A stretch of 14,128 nt of DNA, from positions 1-14,128 of the forward strand of contig JAAYAO010000245.1 in assembly GCA_012719335.1 (NCBI GenBank). The letters run 5' to 3'. Origin of the DNA: Propionibacterium sp. GTDB lineage: Bacteria; Actinomycetota; Actinomycetes; Propionibacteriales; Propionibacteriaceae. The notes beneath the pieces were generated by a model that was not told the DNA's origin, ran no database searches, and saw nothing but the letters and a program-made list of their open reading frames with translations. The position numbers and the translations under genes are program-made. Below, in pieces: positions 1 through 7,750 of the stretch (positions within the stretch are counted from its first letter, which is position 1; each line of letters starts with the position of its first letter).

Positions 1-254
1 ACTGCATGACGCAGGGGCTCGGTACGATCATGGACGCGCGCAACATCGTGCTGGTCGCCCAGGGGCGCAACAAGGCGCACGCCATCGCCGGCCTGATCGA
101 AGGACCGATCACCGCGATGGTGCCCGGCTCGATCCTGCAGATGCACCAGCACGTCCTGGTGGTTCTGGACGAGGAGGCCGCCGCCGAGCTGCGGCTCGTC
201 GACTACTACCGCACCGCCTACGCCATGAAGCCCGCCTGGCAACGATTCGAGTGA
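1..254 (+). CDS. nagB: Glucosamine-6-phosphate deaminase, C-terminal part (5' end outside window)
   Basis: This is the last 83 or so codons of a NagB-family deaminase, which converts glucosamine-6-phosphate to fructose-6-phosphate and ammonia in the cytoplasm, the step after NagA. What is seen: the open frame enters from base 3 with no stop, and the visible start of the protein reads CMTQGLGTIMDAR. This matches the conserved (H)xLTxGxGTI-DA stretch of the family, and is followed by an LVAQGRNKAHAI segment, an EGPIT-P-S-LQMH segment and VVLDEEAA. Those are the usual C-terminal landmarks of NagB. The stop TGA is at 252-254 and nagA begins 7 nt later, so the two are almost certainly one transcript. 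The catalytic N-terminal half is not in the window, so completeness cannot be judged. A sugar isomerase-like paralogue is possible but much less likely next to nagA. Confidence 0.9.
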   Translation, partial: CMTQGLGTIMDARNIVLVAQGRNKAHAIAGLIEGPITAMVPGSILQMHQHVLVVLDEEAAAELRLVDYYRTAYAMKPAWQRFE

Positions 255-261
255 GGCCACC

Positions 262-1395
262 ATGTTGATCACGAGCGAACGACTGCTCACCGGTACGGGG
301 GCCGCCCCCACCCCGGGGTGGCTGGAGATCGCCGATGATCGGATCACCGCCGTCGGGGAGGGCACTCCTCCCCGGCCGGCCGATCTGGTGGTCGACGGCA
401 CCCTGGTGCCCGGATACGTGGATGCGCACTGTCACGGCGGCGGCGGGGCCGAGTTCGGCACCACCGATCCGTCCGACATCGATACCGCCCTGGCCGCCCA
501 TCTGCGGCACGGCACCACCTCGATCGTCGCCAGCCTGGTGACCGGCACCATCGACGCGCTGCGCGACCAGGTGCGTCTGCTCGTGCCGCGGGTGCGGGCC
601 GGCGACCTGCAGGGCATCCACCTGGAGGGCCCCTGGTTGGCGGAGAAGTACAAGGGTGCCCACCCGATCGAGCTGCTCGCTGATCCGGACCCGGCCGCGG
701 TGACCGATCTGCTGCAGGCCGGTGAGGGAATGATCCGGATGGTCACCCTCGCCCCGGAACGGCACCACTCGATGTCGGTGATCGAACTGCTCACCGAGCA
801 GGGTGTGATGGCCGCCTTCGGGCACACCGATGCCAACTACCAGCAGGCCAAGGAGGCGATCGCCGCCGGCGCACGTGGGGTGACCCACCTGTTCAATGCG
901 ATGCCCGCCCTGCGGCATCGCGAGCCCGGCCCGATCCTGGCCGCCCTGGAGGATCCGTCGGTCACCCTGGAGTTGATCTTCGACGGGGTGCACGTGGCAC
1001 GCGATCTGTGTGCCTTCGTGATGCGGTCCTTCCCCGACCGGGTCGCGTTGATCACCGATGCGATGGCCGCCGCCGGTGGCGGGGACGGCGACTACATGCT
1101 CGGCAATCTGCCGGTCAACGTCTGCTGCGGGGTGGCCCGGCTGGCCGATGGCAAGACCATCGCCGGCTCGACCCTCACCCTCGACCAGGCGGTACGCAAT
1201 GCCGTGGCGGCGGGGATTCCGTTGGCGCAAGCCGTCCACAGCGCCACCGCGATCCCGGCACGCTACCTGGGTCTGGACGATGTCGGCGAGATCGCAGCCG
1301 GCAAGCGTGCCGACCTGGTGGTGCTGGACGACGACCTGCAGGTGCAGCAGGTGATGCTGCGCGGGTCGTGGACCAGCGAGATGGGTTCCGACTGA
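262..1395 (+). CDS. nagA: N-acetylglucosamine-6-phosphate deacetylase
   Basis: This cytoplasmic amidohydrolase removes acetate from GlcNAc-6-phosphate, giving glucosamine-6-phosphate for NagB. The 377-residue length is normal for the family. Landmarks in order: a metal-site H-x-H in DAHCHGGGG (H56, H58), HLEGPWL with metal ligand E122, KGAH at 131-134, H188 in FGHTDA, H209 in HLFNAMP, DGVHV at 241-245 and catalytic D266 in LITDAMAAAG. AGSTLTLDQAV follows near 301-311, and a C-terminal strand domain ends with GKRADLVVLDDD. Having both histidines at 56 and 58 resembles the two-metal Bacillus type, not E. coli NagA, which lacks that pair (family knowledge). The ATG is 7 nt after the nagB stop, with a GTGAGG-like ribosome site overlapping the nagB end. 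Transcription ends at the hairpin just downstream. The operon is probably controlled by the GntR regulator encoded convergently. Confidence 0.96.
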   Translation: MLITSERLLTGTGAAPTPGWLEIADDRITAVGEGTPPRPADLVVDGTLVPGYVDAHCHGGGGAEFGTTDPSDIDTALAAHLRHGTTSIVASLVTGTIDALRDQVRLLVPRVRAGDLQGIHLEGPWLAEKYKGAHPIELLADPDPAAVTDLLQAGEGMIRMVTLAPERHHSMSVIELLTEQGVMAAFGHTDANYQQAKEAIAAGARGVTHLFNAMPALRHREPGPILAALEDPSVTLELIFDGVHVARDLCAFVMRSFPDRVALITDAMAAAGGGDGDYMLGNLPVNVCCGVARLADGKTIAGSTLTLDQAVRNAVAAGIPLAQAVHSATAIPARYLGLDDVGEIAAGKRADLVVLDDDLQVQQVMLRGSWTSEMGSD

Positions 1396-1451
1396 CGCCA
1401 CGGATGAAACCCATCGGGGGCGGACCCCCACCCCGGTGCCCGCCCCGAAGC

Positions 1452-1486
1452 CGAACGGCCCATCGTCATCCCCGATGGGCCGTTCG
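1452..1486. terminator. Bidirectional hairpin terminator between nagA and gntR
   Basis: A perfect 14-bp inverted repeat (arms 1452-1465 and 1473-1486, seven-base loop) lies between the converging nagA and gntR genes. The left arm reads CGAACGGCCCATCG. No U-run follows on either strand, which is the usual form of strong actinobacterial hairpin terminators. A smaller GGGGG-cgga-CCCCC hairpin at 1416-1429 lies between it and nagA. Confidence 0.85.
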
Positions 1487-1501
1487 TGCGTGTCCCGCCG
1501 G

Positions 1502-2245
1502 TCAGTGTTCGCTGACCGGCTGACTGCTGTCCAGTGACATGTGCACCTGGTACATGTCGCCGCGGTAGTACGACACCACGCATTCGACCGGGATCCGCCC
1601 GGAGCGGGAGATGCGTTCGAAGACCAGCAGCGGGGTGTTCACCGGGGCATCGAGCATGTGCGCCCGCGCCCCCTGGGCCGCCTCCCCCCACAGGGTCTGG
1701 TCGGCCTTGTCGATCACCCGGCGGTACGTGTTCGCGAACAACTCGTACAGCGAACCGGACAGCTCGTGCTGCCCCAGCTCGGGGAAGATCGCGTCGGGGT
1801 ACCAGCCGATCTCCACCGCCAACGGGCGGGCGTCGGCCAACCGCACCCGGGTCAGATTCCAGGCCCGCTCCCCCGGCCCCATCAACAGCTTGCGGGCCAC
1901 CGAACCGGGCGGCTCGACCAATTCCACCCCGACCACCCGGGTCGAGGGCCGAAACCCGCGCCGCAGCATGTCCTGGGTGAAGGAGGCCAGGTGCAGGTGG
2001 CTGCCCACCCGCGGGGTGACCGCGAAGGTGCCCTTGCCCTGGATCCGGCGCAGCAGCCCCTCGGCGACCAGCGAGTCGATCGCCTTGCGCACGGTGGCGC
2101 GGGAGACCTGGTAGCGCCCCATCAGTTCGCGTTCGGAGGGGATCATCTTGCCGGGAATCGCCTCCGCGGCGATCAGGTCGCGCAGTTGTTCGTGCTTGGT
2201 CTGCGGGCCGTCCAGAATCCGCCCGACCTGGAGATTGTCGGTCAT
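1502..2245 (-). CDS. GntR-family (HutC/UTRA) transcriptional regulator, probable amino-sugar repressor
   Basis: This is a 247-residue regulator with an N-terminal winged helix-turn-helix (about residues 15-76; IPSERELMGRYQVSRATVRK is the recognition region, followed by the wing GLLRRIQGKGTF). A UTRA effector-binding domain spans about 83-235. This is the HutC subfamily, which includes the GlcNAc regulators DasR and NagR/YvoA that sense phosphorylated amino sugars. Convergence with nagBA, and a TGGT-N4-ACCA palindrome just upstream of its own start, suggest it represses nag genes and itself. The effector is inferred, most likely GlcN-6-P or GlcNAc-6-P. The ATG at 2243-2245 is set by a GGGAGG ribosome site (2251-2256) five bases upstream. 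Other sugar or amino-acid effectors known in the HutC group cannot be excluded from sequence alone. Confidence 0.9.
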   Translation of the reverse strand: MTDNLQVGRILDGPQTKHEQLRDLIAAEAIPGKMIPSERELMGRYQVSRATVRKAIDSLVAEGLLRRIQGKGTFAVTPRVGSHLHLASFTQDMLRRGFRPSTRVVGVELVEPPGSVARKLLMGPGERAWNLTRVRLADARPLAVEIGWYPDAIFPELGQHELSGSLYELFANTYRRVIDKADQTLWGEAAQGARAHMLDAPVNTPLLVFERISRSGRIPVECVVSYYRGDMYQVHMSLDSSQPVSEH

Positions 2246-2250
2246 GAGAG

Positions 2251-2256
2251 CCTCCC
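2251..2256 (-). promoter_or_regulatory. Ribosome binding site of gntR
   Basis: GGGAGG on the minus strand, five bases before the ATG at 2243-2245. It fixes the start of the regulator. Confidence 0.75.
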
Positions 2257-2273
2257 GGGTCGGTGGTATGCGC

Positions 2274-2299
2274 TGGTACGGACCAATCGTACCCGGTAC
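2274..2299. promoter_or_regulatory. Candidate GntR/DasR-like operator cluster
   Basis: TGGTACGGACCA (2274-2285) has matching TGGT/ACCA arms and agrees at 9 of 12 positions with the DasR dre core TGGTCTAGACCA (family knowledge). It overlaps an inverted repeat GGTACG-N7-CGTACC (2275-2293) and a GTACC-C-GGTAC palindrome (2289-2299). The cluster lies 29-54 bases before the gntR start codon, where it would cover the expected transcription start. Autoregulation is inferred. Confidence 0.6.
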
Positions 2300-2312
2300 C
2301 GCCCCGGATCAA
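2286..2312 (-). promoter_or_regulatory. Candidate promoter of gntR
   Basis: On the minus strand a TTGATC box (2307-2312) is followed by TACGAT (2286-2291), which fits the actinobacterial TANNNT -10. The spacer is only 15 nt, shorter than ideal; a shifted reading (TATTGA) gives 17. The predicted start of transcription would fall inside the palindrome at 2274-2285. Confidence 0.35.
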
Positions 2313-2336
2313 TACTTCGCCACGGGGGTGGGAATC

Positions 2337-2350
2337 TCCCCGGTCGGGGA
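2337..2350 (-). terminator. Weak hairpin after ribF
   Basis: TCCCCGGTCGGGGA is a near-perfect inverted repeat (five strong pairs plus a possible sixth) starting two bases past the ribF stop codon. It could end the translation-block transcript before gntR. It is short, has a very tight loop and no U-run, so support is modest. Confidence 0.3.
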
Positions 2351-2351
2351 A

Positions 2352-3236
2352 CTAGCCCAACAGCACCCGGACGTCGGCGACATCCTGGGTCATCTGCTCC
2401 ACCAGGGATTCCACGCCGTCGAAGCGCACCTGGCCGCGGACATGGGCGACGAACTCGACGTCGATGTGGCTGCCGTACAGGTCGAGGTCGTCACGGTCGA
2501 GCACGTAGGACTCGACGCGGCGCTCCATCCCGTCGAAGGTGGGGTTGGAGCCGACCGAGATGGCCACCGGCAGGGTGCCCAGGTCGGGTTGATCCCGGCA
2601 GGTCATCCAGCCGGCGTACACCCCGTCCATCGGCACCGCGTACCCGGACACCGCGAGCAGGTTCGCGGTCGGGAAACCCAGTTCGCGGCCCCGTTGGTCG
2701 CCGTGCTGCACCTCACCACCGAAGCGGTACCAGCGGCCCAGCATGTGCGCGGCCGCGGTGACGTCGCCGTCGGCCAGCACCTGGCGGATCCGGGTGGACG
2801 AGGTGGGGCCGGCACCTTCCAGCACCAGGTCGAGGCCGTTGACCAGAAACTCGCCGCCGGCGATCTCGCGCAGCGTGTCGACGTTGCCGGCCGCCCCCTT
2901 GCCGAAGCGGAAGTTGTCCCCGACCACCACATGGTCGGGTCGCATCGGACGAATCACCCGGTCGACGAAATCCGCCGGTGACCACTGGGCCAGTTCGGGG
3001 GTGAAGTCGACCACCTGGGTGGCATCGGCGCCGGCTTCGGCCAGCAGGGCCAGACGGTCCTCCAGGGTGGACAACAGCAGCGGGCCGGTGCCGGGCCGGA
3101 TCACCCAGTTGGGGTGCGGCCAGAAGGTCACGGCCATCACGTGGCCGTCCCCGTTGTGCGCCCGGGCGGCCTGCAACACCGCGCGGTGCCCCAGATGGAC
3201 GCCGTCGAAGTTGCCGATCACGACCGTGGTTCCCAC
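2352..3236 (-). CDS. ribF: Bifunctional riboflavin kinase / FAD synthetase
   Basis: This enzyme phosphorylates riboflavin to FMN and then adenylylates FMN to FAD. It has 294 residues, normal for RibF. The N-terminal FMN adenylyltransferase domain carries the nucleotide-binding GNFDGVHLGH (8-17), TFWPHP (37-42), VGDNFRFGKGAAGN (105-118) and SSTRIRQVL (146-154). The C-terminal kinase domain (about 165-294) has GRELGFPTANL (183-193), DGVYAGW, SVGSNPTFDG (227-236) and VESYVLD (241-247) with the expected catalytic Glu. The frame is open further upstream into truB, but the GTG at 3234-3236 is chosen because GAGGAGG (3245-3251) sits eight bases before it and homologues begin right at this point. It is the last gene of the ylxR-infB-rbfA-truB-ribF block, 77 nt after truB. 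rpsO, which often follows ribF, is absent; an amino-sugar regulator is there instead. Confidence 0.96.
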   Translation of the reverse strand: MGTTVVIGNFDGVHLGHRAVLQAARAHNGDGHVMAVTFWPHPNWVIRPGTGPLLLSTLEDRLALLAEAGADATQVVDFTPELAQWSPADFVDRVIRPMRPDHVVVGDNFRFGKGAAGNVDTLREIAGGEFLVNGLDLVLEGAGPTSSTRIRQVLADGDVTAAAHMLGRWYRFGGEVQHGDQRGRELGFPTANLLAVSGYAVPMDGVYAGWMTCRDQPDLGTLPVAISVGSNPTFDGMERRVESYVLDRDDLDLYGSHIDVEFVAHVRGQVRFDGVESLVEQMTQDVADVRVLLG

Positions 3237-3244
3237 GCGCGTTT

Positions 3245-3251
3245 CCTCCTC
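3245..3251 (-). promoter_or_regulatory. Ribosome binding site that fixes the ribF GTG start
   Basis: GAGGAGG on the minus strand, eight bases upstream of the GTG at 3234-3236. A GGGAC-cgtc-GTCCC hairpin (3258-3271) lies immediately upstream of it and could affect access, though that is speculative. Confidence 0.75.
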
Positions 3252-3313
3252 GTCACCGGGACCGTCGTCCCGCTCGATGCTATCCGTCGTTGCGCCGGTT
3301 CGGCCCGGCACCC

Positions 3314-4186
3314 TCACCCACCGGTGGCCGGGGCGAAGACCGAGTCGGCCACCGAGGTTTCCCCATCCGGAGTGTAGAGCGCCAGGAAGGTGCCGTTGCG
3401 GTCGAAGACCGCGGTCAGGCCCGGCAGCTGAATCCGCAACCGTCGCCCGTGCCGGACGTCGTTGGCCTGCTCGTCGTCGACGGTGACGGTGCTGAAGGCT
3501 TCGGGCACCACCTCGTCCAGGCTGCGCACGGTGAGTTCGTCGATGTCCGGCCCGACCGGGCAGGTTTCGGCCAGGGTCCACGGCCCGACCCGGGTGCGTC
3601 GCAGCCGGGTCAGGTGTCCCCCGGCGCCCAGGGCGGAGCCCAGGTCGCGGGCCAGTGCCCGGATGTAGGTGCCGGTGCTGCAGTCGACCTCGACGTCGAC
3701 GTCGACCACCTCGATTCCGTCCACCTCGTGCGCGCGCACGTCGAGCACGTCGAAGCGCCGCACGGTGACCTCGCGGGCCTTGAGCACGACGTCCTCACCG
3801 GCGCGTACCCGGGCGTAGGCACGTTTGCCGTCGACCTTGATCGCCGACACCGCGGAGGGAACCTGCCGGATCCGGCCGCGCAACGGCACGATCGCGGCCC
3901 GGATCGCCTCGGCCTGCACCCCGGACGCGCCGGGCTGGTCGGTGATGTCCCCCTCGGCGTCGTCGGTGACGGTCGCCTGCCCCAACCGGATGGTGGCCAG
4001 GTACGACTTGTCGCGCCCGGCCAGGTGACCGAGCAGCCGGGTGGCCCGGCCCACGCCGATCACCAGCACCCCGGTGGCCATCGGGTCGAGGGTGCCGCCG
4101 TGGCCGACCTTGCGGGTGCCCAGCAACCGACGGACCCGGCCGACGACCTGGTGGGAGGTCCAACCCGAGGGTTTGTCGACCACCAC
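3314..4186 (-). CDS. truB: tRNA pseudouridine(55) synthase TruB
   Basis: This enzyme makes the universal pseudouridine 55 in the T-loop of tRNAs. The call covers 290 residues from the first GTG. Family marks: the VVDKPSGWTSHQVV opening, KVGHGGTLDPMATGVL (26-41) with catalytic D34, the KSYLATIRLG strand (60-69), the SAIKVDGKRAYARVRAGE region, GTYIRALARDLG in the middle, and a C-terminal PUA-like domain (DVRHGRRLRI to about FLALYTPDGE). The start is uncertain. The GTG at 4184-4186 has no good ribosome site, while homologues usually carry several residues before VVVDKP. An in-frame CTG at 4205-4207, overlapping the rbfA stop (CTGA), has GAGGAGCAGGA just upstream and would give 297 residues. Translational coupling to rbfA is likely. 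The DHH phosphoesterase gene often found between rbfA and truB in actinobacteria is missing. Confidence 0.96.
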   Translation of the reverse strand: MVVDKPSGWTSHQVVGRVRRLLGTRKVGHGGTLDPMATGVLVIGVGRATRLLGHLAGRDKSYLATIRLGQATVTDDAEGDITDQPGASGVQAEAIRAAIVPLRGRIRQVPSAVSAIKVDGKRAYARVRAGEDVVLKAREVTVRRFDVLDVRAHEVDGIEVVDVDVEVDCSTGTYIRALARDLGSALGAGGHLTRLRRTRVGPWTLAETCPVGPDIDELTVRSLDEVVPEAFSTVTVDDEQANDVRHGRRLRIQLPGLTAVFDRNGTFLALYTPDGETSVADSVFAPATGG

Positions 4187-4203
4187 CAGGCCGTCGGTGC
4201 CGG

Positions 4204-4650
4204 TCAGTGGTCCTGCTCCTCGTCGTCGGCCTCCGCACGCGGTTTGCGGTACGGGTCGGCCTCGCCGGCGTAGGCGGCCGAGGCTGCCTGCTCGGCGACC
4301 GCGGCGTCACCGGCCCGGGCCCGGGCCAGCGCGTCCTCGATCTCCGCGGCGGTTTCGGGCACCGAGTCGGGTACGAAGGTCAGCGACGGGTTGTGCCGCA
4401 GGCCGAGCTGCTTGCCCACCTCGGTGCGCAGCATGCCGGTGGCCGAGGCCAGCGCGGCCGCGGTGTCGGCATGGGCTGCGGCGTCCCCCATCACCGTGTA
4501 GAACACGGTGGCTTCCCGGGTGTCCCCGGTCAGCTCCACGTCGGTGACCGTGACGAACCCCAACCGGGGGTCCTTGACCCGCCGGGCCAGCAACTGGGCG
4601 ACCAGGGTGCGGATCCGGTCGGCGAGCTTCAGCACGTGTGCTGAGGTCAT
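4204..4650 (-). CDS. rbfA: 30S ribosome-binding factor RbfA
   Basis: This is a small 30S subunit maturation and cold-adaptation factor that binds near the 5' end of 16S rRNA. It has 148 residues with a single KH-like fold: RIRTLVAQLLARRVKDPRLG (12-31), VTVTDVELTGDTREATVFYTV (33-53) and LRHNPSLTFVPDS (84-96) are characteristic. After about residue 110 comes an Ala/Asp/Glu-rich tail ending DDEEQDH, variable in actinobacteria. The frame is open upstream into infB, but the ATG at 4648-4650 is preferred because AAGGGAA stands about six bases upstream and MTSAHVLKLADRIR matches the usual N-terminus. It follows infB by 14 nt, so its ribosome site overlaps the region just after the infB stop. The downstream truB start is at or next to the rbfA stop. 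Confidence 0.95.
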   Translation of the reverse strand: MTSAHVLKLADRIRTLVAQLLARRVKDPRLGFVTVTDVELTGDTREATVFYTVMGDAAAHADTAAALASATGMLRTEVGKQLGLRHNPSLTFVPDSVPETAAEIEDALARARAGDAAVAEQAASAAYAGEADPYRKPRAEADDEEQDH

Positions 4651-4664
4651 GGAAGTTCCCTTCG

Positions 4665-7601
4665 TCAGTCCCGAGCCTTCTCCACCATTTCGAAGGTCTC
4701 GATGATGTCCTCGGTCTTGATGTCGGAGAAGTTCGACAGCGTGATACCGCACTCGAACCCTTCGCGCACCTCGGTCACATCGTCCTTCTCACGGCGCAGC
4801 GACTTGATGTCGGTTTCGGTGATGACGACCCCGTCGCGGAGCAACCGCGCCTTGGCGTTGCGGCGGATCAGGCCGCTGAGCACCATACAACCGGCGATGG
4901 TGCCGGCCTTGGACGAACGGAAGATCTCCCGCACCTCGGCCTGACCGAGCTGGACCTCCTCGTAGATGGGCTTGAGCATGCCCTTCAACGCGGCTTCGAT
5001 CTCGTCCAGCGCCTGGTAGATCACCGAGTAGTAACGGATGTTGACGTTCTCGCGGTCGGCCAGTTCGGTCGCCTTGCCCTGGGCACGCACGTTGTAACCC
5101 AGGATCACCGCACCGGAGGCCGCCGCCAGCGACACGTTGGTCTCGGTGATCGCACCGACACCGCGGTCGATGACCCGCAGCGACACCTCTTCGCCGACGT
5201 CGATCTGCGACAGGGTGTCCTCCAGCGCCTCGACCGAACCGGACGAGTCGCCCTTCAGGATCAGCAACAGCTCCTGGGTCTCGCCCTTCTCCAACTGCTC
5301 GAAGAGCTGATCCAGAGTCTTGCGGCGGGCACCGGCGGCCTGCGCAGCGGCCCGGTTGCGGGCTTCGCGCTGGTCGGCGATCTGCCGTGCGGTGCGGTCG
5401 TCCGCCACCACCAGGAAGGAGTCACCGGCCCCGGGCACCGAGGTCAGACCCAGCACCTGCACCGGCATCGACGGCGGAGCCTCGTCCACCATCTCGCCGT
5501 GGTCGTTGACCAAGGCCCGCACCCAGCCGTGCGCCGGACCGGCCACGATCGAGTCACCGACCCGCAGCGTGCCGCGTTGCACCAGCACCGTGGCCACCGG
5601 GCCACGGCCCTTGTCGAGGTGCGCCTCGATGGCGACACCCTGGGCGTCCATCGACGGGTTGGCGCGCAGGTCCAGCGCCGCGTCGGCGGTCAGCACGACC
5701 GCTTCGAGCAGGTCGTCCAGACCCTGACGGGTCACCGCGGAGACGTCGACGAACATCGTCTCGCCGCCGTACTCCTCGGGCACCAGCCCGTACTCGGTGA
5801 GCTGGCCGCGCACCCGGGTCGGGTCGGCGGTGTCCTTGTCGACCTTGTTCACCGCCACCACGACCGGCACATCGGCCGCCGTGGCGTGGTTCAACGCCTC
5901 GATGGTCTGCGGCATCACGCCGTCGTCGGCGGCCACCACCAGCACGGCGATGTCGGTCGACTTCGCACCACGGGCACGCATCTGGGTGAACGCCTCGTGA
6001 CCGGGGGTGTCGATGAAGGTGATCCGGCGATCCTCCCCGTCGACCTCGGTGTGCACCTGGTACGCACCGATCGACTGGGTGATGCCGCCGGCCTCCCCGG
6101 AGACCACGTTGGCGTGCCGCAGGGCATCCAACAGCTTGGTCTTACCGTGGTCGACGTGGCCCATCACGGTGACCACGGCCGGGCGGTGTTCGAGGTCTTC
6201 CTCGTCGCCCTCGTCCTCACCGAACTCGATGTCGAAGCGTTCCAGCAGCTCGCGGTCCTCGTCCTCGGGCGAGACGACCTGGATGTTGTACTCCAGTTCG
6301 GCACCGAGCAGTTCGAGGGTATCGTCGGCCACCGACTGGGTGGCGGTGACCATCTCACCGAGGTGGAACAGCACCTGCACCAGCGAAGCCGCGTCCACGC
6401 CGATCTTCTCGGCGAGGTCGGTCAGCGAAGCGCCGCGACGCAGCCGGACGGTCTGGCCGCCGCCCTTGCGCAGCCGCACGCCGCCGATCGACGGGGCCTC
6501 CATCTGATCGAACTCTTGACGCCGCTGCTTCTTCGACTTGCGACCGCGTCGCGACGGGCCGCCGGGACGCCCGAAGGCACCCTGGGTGCCCGAGCCACCG
6601 CGACCACCGCGACCACCGCGGCCGCCGCCCATCGGGCCGCCGCCACCGGGCGGGCCACCGCGACCGGGGCCACCGCCACCGGGGCCACCACGACGACCAC
6701 CGCCACCGGGGCCACCCCGGCCCCGGGTCGGGGCGCCGAGCTGGCCGGAGCTCTGCTTGGGCATCATCGCCGGGTTGGGGCGCGGCATCCCGGGGACACC
6801 GCCACCGCCACCACCGGGCCGGGGCCCGGGGGCACCGCGGCCGGCCGGCGGACGCGGCGCGGGCCGGTCACCGGCGGGCGGGCCGGGGCGGGGACCACGA
6901 CGTGCGGTACCCATGCCCTGGCTCGAGGCGAAGGGGTTGTTGCCCGGACGCGGGCCACCGCGACGCGGCGGGGCCGGGGTCGGGCCACCGGGCAGACCAC
7001 CGGTCGAACCCGGGCGGGTGCGTCCGCCACCGGGGGCGGCGGGACGCGGACCGGGTCGGGGGCCCGGCCGCGGGCCGGGGGTCGGGGTCGGCGCGGCATC
7101 GGCCGCCGGACGCGGAGCCGGCGGCTTCGGGGTGGGTGCCGCCTCCTGCGCCGCGGGCTGTTCCGGCCGCGGATCGGCGGGAGCGGGCCGCTTGGCCGGC
7201 GGTTCGGAACGGGTCGACGGCGGGGCCGGCGGAGCCGCGGGGGTACCGGGGCGGGTGGCCGGGGGCCCGGGGCGGGTCGCCGGCGGGGCCGAACGGGTGG
7301 CCGGGGGGCCCGGACGCGTGGCCGGCGGGCCGGAACGGGTCGAGGGCGGGCCCGGCTTGGCCGCCGAGGGCCTGGTCGAGGGGGCCGCGGGGCGGGTGGA
7401 CGGCGGTGGGGCCGGCGTGGCGGCGGCCGGCTTGGCCGCCTCTTCACTGCTCAGCTTCTCGCGCAACCGCCGCACGACGGGCGCCTCAATGGTCGAGGAG
7501 GCCGAACGAACGAACTCCCCCATGTCATTGAGTTTTGCCAGAACTTGCTTGCTTTCCAGTCCGAGCTCCTTGGCGAGCTCGTAGACACGGACCTTGGACA
7601 C
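4665..7601 (-). CDS. infB: Translation initiation factor IF-2
   Basis: This GTPase delivers initiator fMet-tRNA to the 30S subunit and promotes 50S joining. It has 978 residues. Order: IF2_N module at 1-52 ([14 protein letters not shown]), a long low-complexity linker at about 55-350, a basic stretch ([16 protein letters not shown], 351-366), a second IF2_N-like module around 370-440, then the G domain with GHVDHGKTK (481-489), GGITQSIG (505-512), DTPGH (531-535), NKVD (585-588) and SAV (621-623). Domains II, III and the C-terminal fMet-tRNA-binding domain follow, ending EMVEKARD. The linker has (P)P-A/S-T-R repeats and then Gly/Arg blocks. The GTG start (7599-7601) has AAGGAGAG four to five bases upstream. 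The 149 nt separating it from ylxR could hold a promoter, but none is convincing. Sequence and motifs are complete. Confidence 0.98.
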   Translation of the reverse strand: MSKVRVYELAKELGLESKQVLAKLNDMGEFVRSASSTIEAPVVRRLREKLSSEEAAKPAAATPAPPPSTRPAAPSTRPSAAKPGPPSTRSGPPATRPGPPATRSAPPATRPGPPATRPGTPAAPPAPPSTRSEPPAKRPAPADPRPEQPAAQEAAPTPKPPAPRPAADAAPTPTPGPRPGPRPGPRPAAPGGGRTRPGSTGGLPGGPTPAPPRRGGPRPGNNPFASSQGMGTARRGPRPGPPAGDRPAPRPPAGRGAPGPRPGGGGGGVPGMPRPNPAMMPKQSSGQLGAPTRGRGGPGGGGRRGGPGGGGPGRGGPPGGGGPMGGGRGGRGGRGGSGTQGAFGRPGGPSRRGRKSKKQRRQEFDQMEAPSIGGVRLRKGGGQTVRLRRGASLTDLAEKIGVDAASLVQVLFHLGEMVTATQSVADDTLELLGAELEYNIQVVSPEDEDRELLERFDIEFGEDEGDEEDLEHRPAVVTVMGHVDHGKTKLLDALRHANVVSGEAGGITQSIGAYQVHTEVDGEDRRITFIDTPGHEAFTQMRARGAKSTDIAVLVVAADDGVMPQTIEALNHATAADVPVVVAVNKVDKDTADPTRVRGQLTEYGLVPEEYGGETMFVDVSAVTRQGLDDLLEAVVLTADAALDLRANPSMDAQGVAIEAHLDKGRGPVATVLVQRGTLRVGDSIVAGPAHGWVRALVNDHGEMVDEAPPSMPVQVLGLTSVPGAGDSFLVVADDRTARQIADQREARNRAAAQAAGARRKTLDQLFEQLEKGETQELLLILKGDSSGSVEALEDTLSQIDVGEEVSLRVIDRGVGAITETNVSLAAASGAVILGYNVRAQGKATELADRENVNIRYYSVIYQALDEIEAALKGMLKPIYEEVQLGQAEVREIFRSSKAGTIAGCMVLSGLIRRNAKARLLRDGVVITETDIKSLRREKDDVTEVREGFECGITLSNFSDIKTEDIIETFEMVEKARD

Positions 7602-7750
7602 TACTCTCCTTCAGGTCCGGGCCTTGCGCCTGGACCGGTTTTAGTTGGCGTGCATGCTCATCGGTACGTACTCATCGAGTGGTCATGAGCGTTAAACCCA
7701 CTTTCCTGACGTGTGCTGGCCCCGATCGGGACGCAGGCGCATCGAGTACT

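Noticed and set aside
109..1431. A 440-codon open frame on the - strand opposite nagA
   Set aside because: An antisense shadow of a high-GC gene; no family signature, while nagA has all its motifs.
1541..2761. Long + strand open frames opposite gntR and ribF
   Set aside because: Low-complexity Arg/Pro/Gly translations that cross two real genes; no sensible start or ribosome site.
3294..3309. GCCGG/CCGGC hairpin after truB as a terminator
   Set aside because: Only five pairs in a very GC-rich area and no U-run; ribF is likely co-transcribed.
3237..3313. FMN riboswitch before ribF
   Set aside because: 77 bases is too short for the RFN element and none of its conserved parts is visible.
3237..3581. 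Extension of ribF upstream into truB (up to 409 residues)
   Set aside because: The extra N-terminus is Arg-rich shadow of truB; GTG at 3236 has a strong ribosome site and matches RibF N-termini.
6538..7440. Possible CRISPR or non-coding minisatellite in the repetitive GC-rich tract
   Set aside because: Repeats are short, irregular and in frame within infB; no spacer-repeat pattern.
4638..7688. A 1016-codon open frame on the + strand opposite infB
   Set aside because: It mirrors the codon structure of infB, is full of His/Arg/Gly low complexity, matches no known family, and infB on the other strand is certain.
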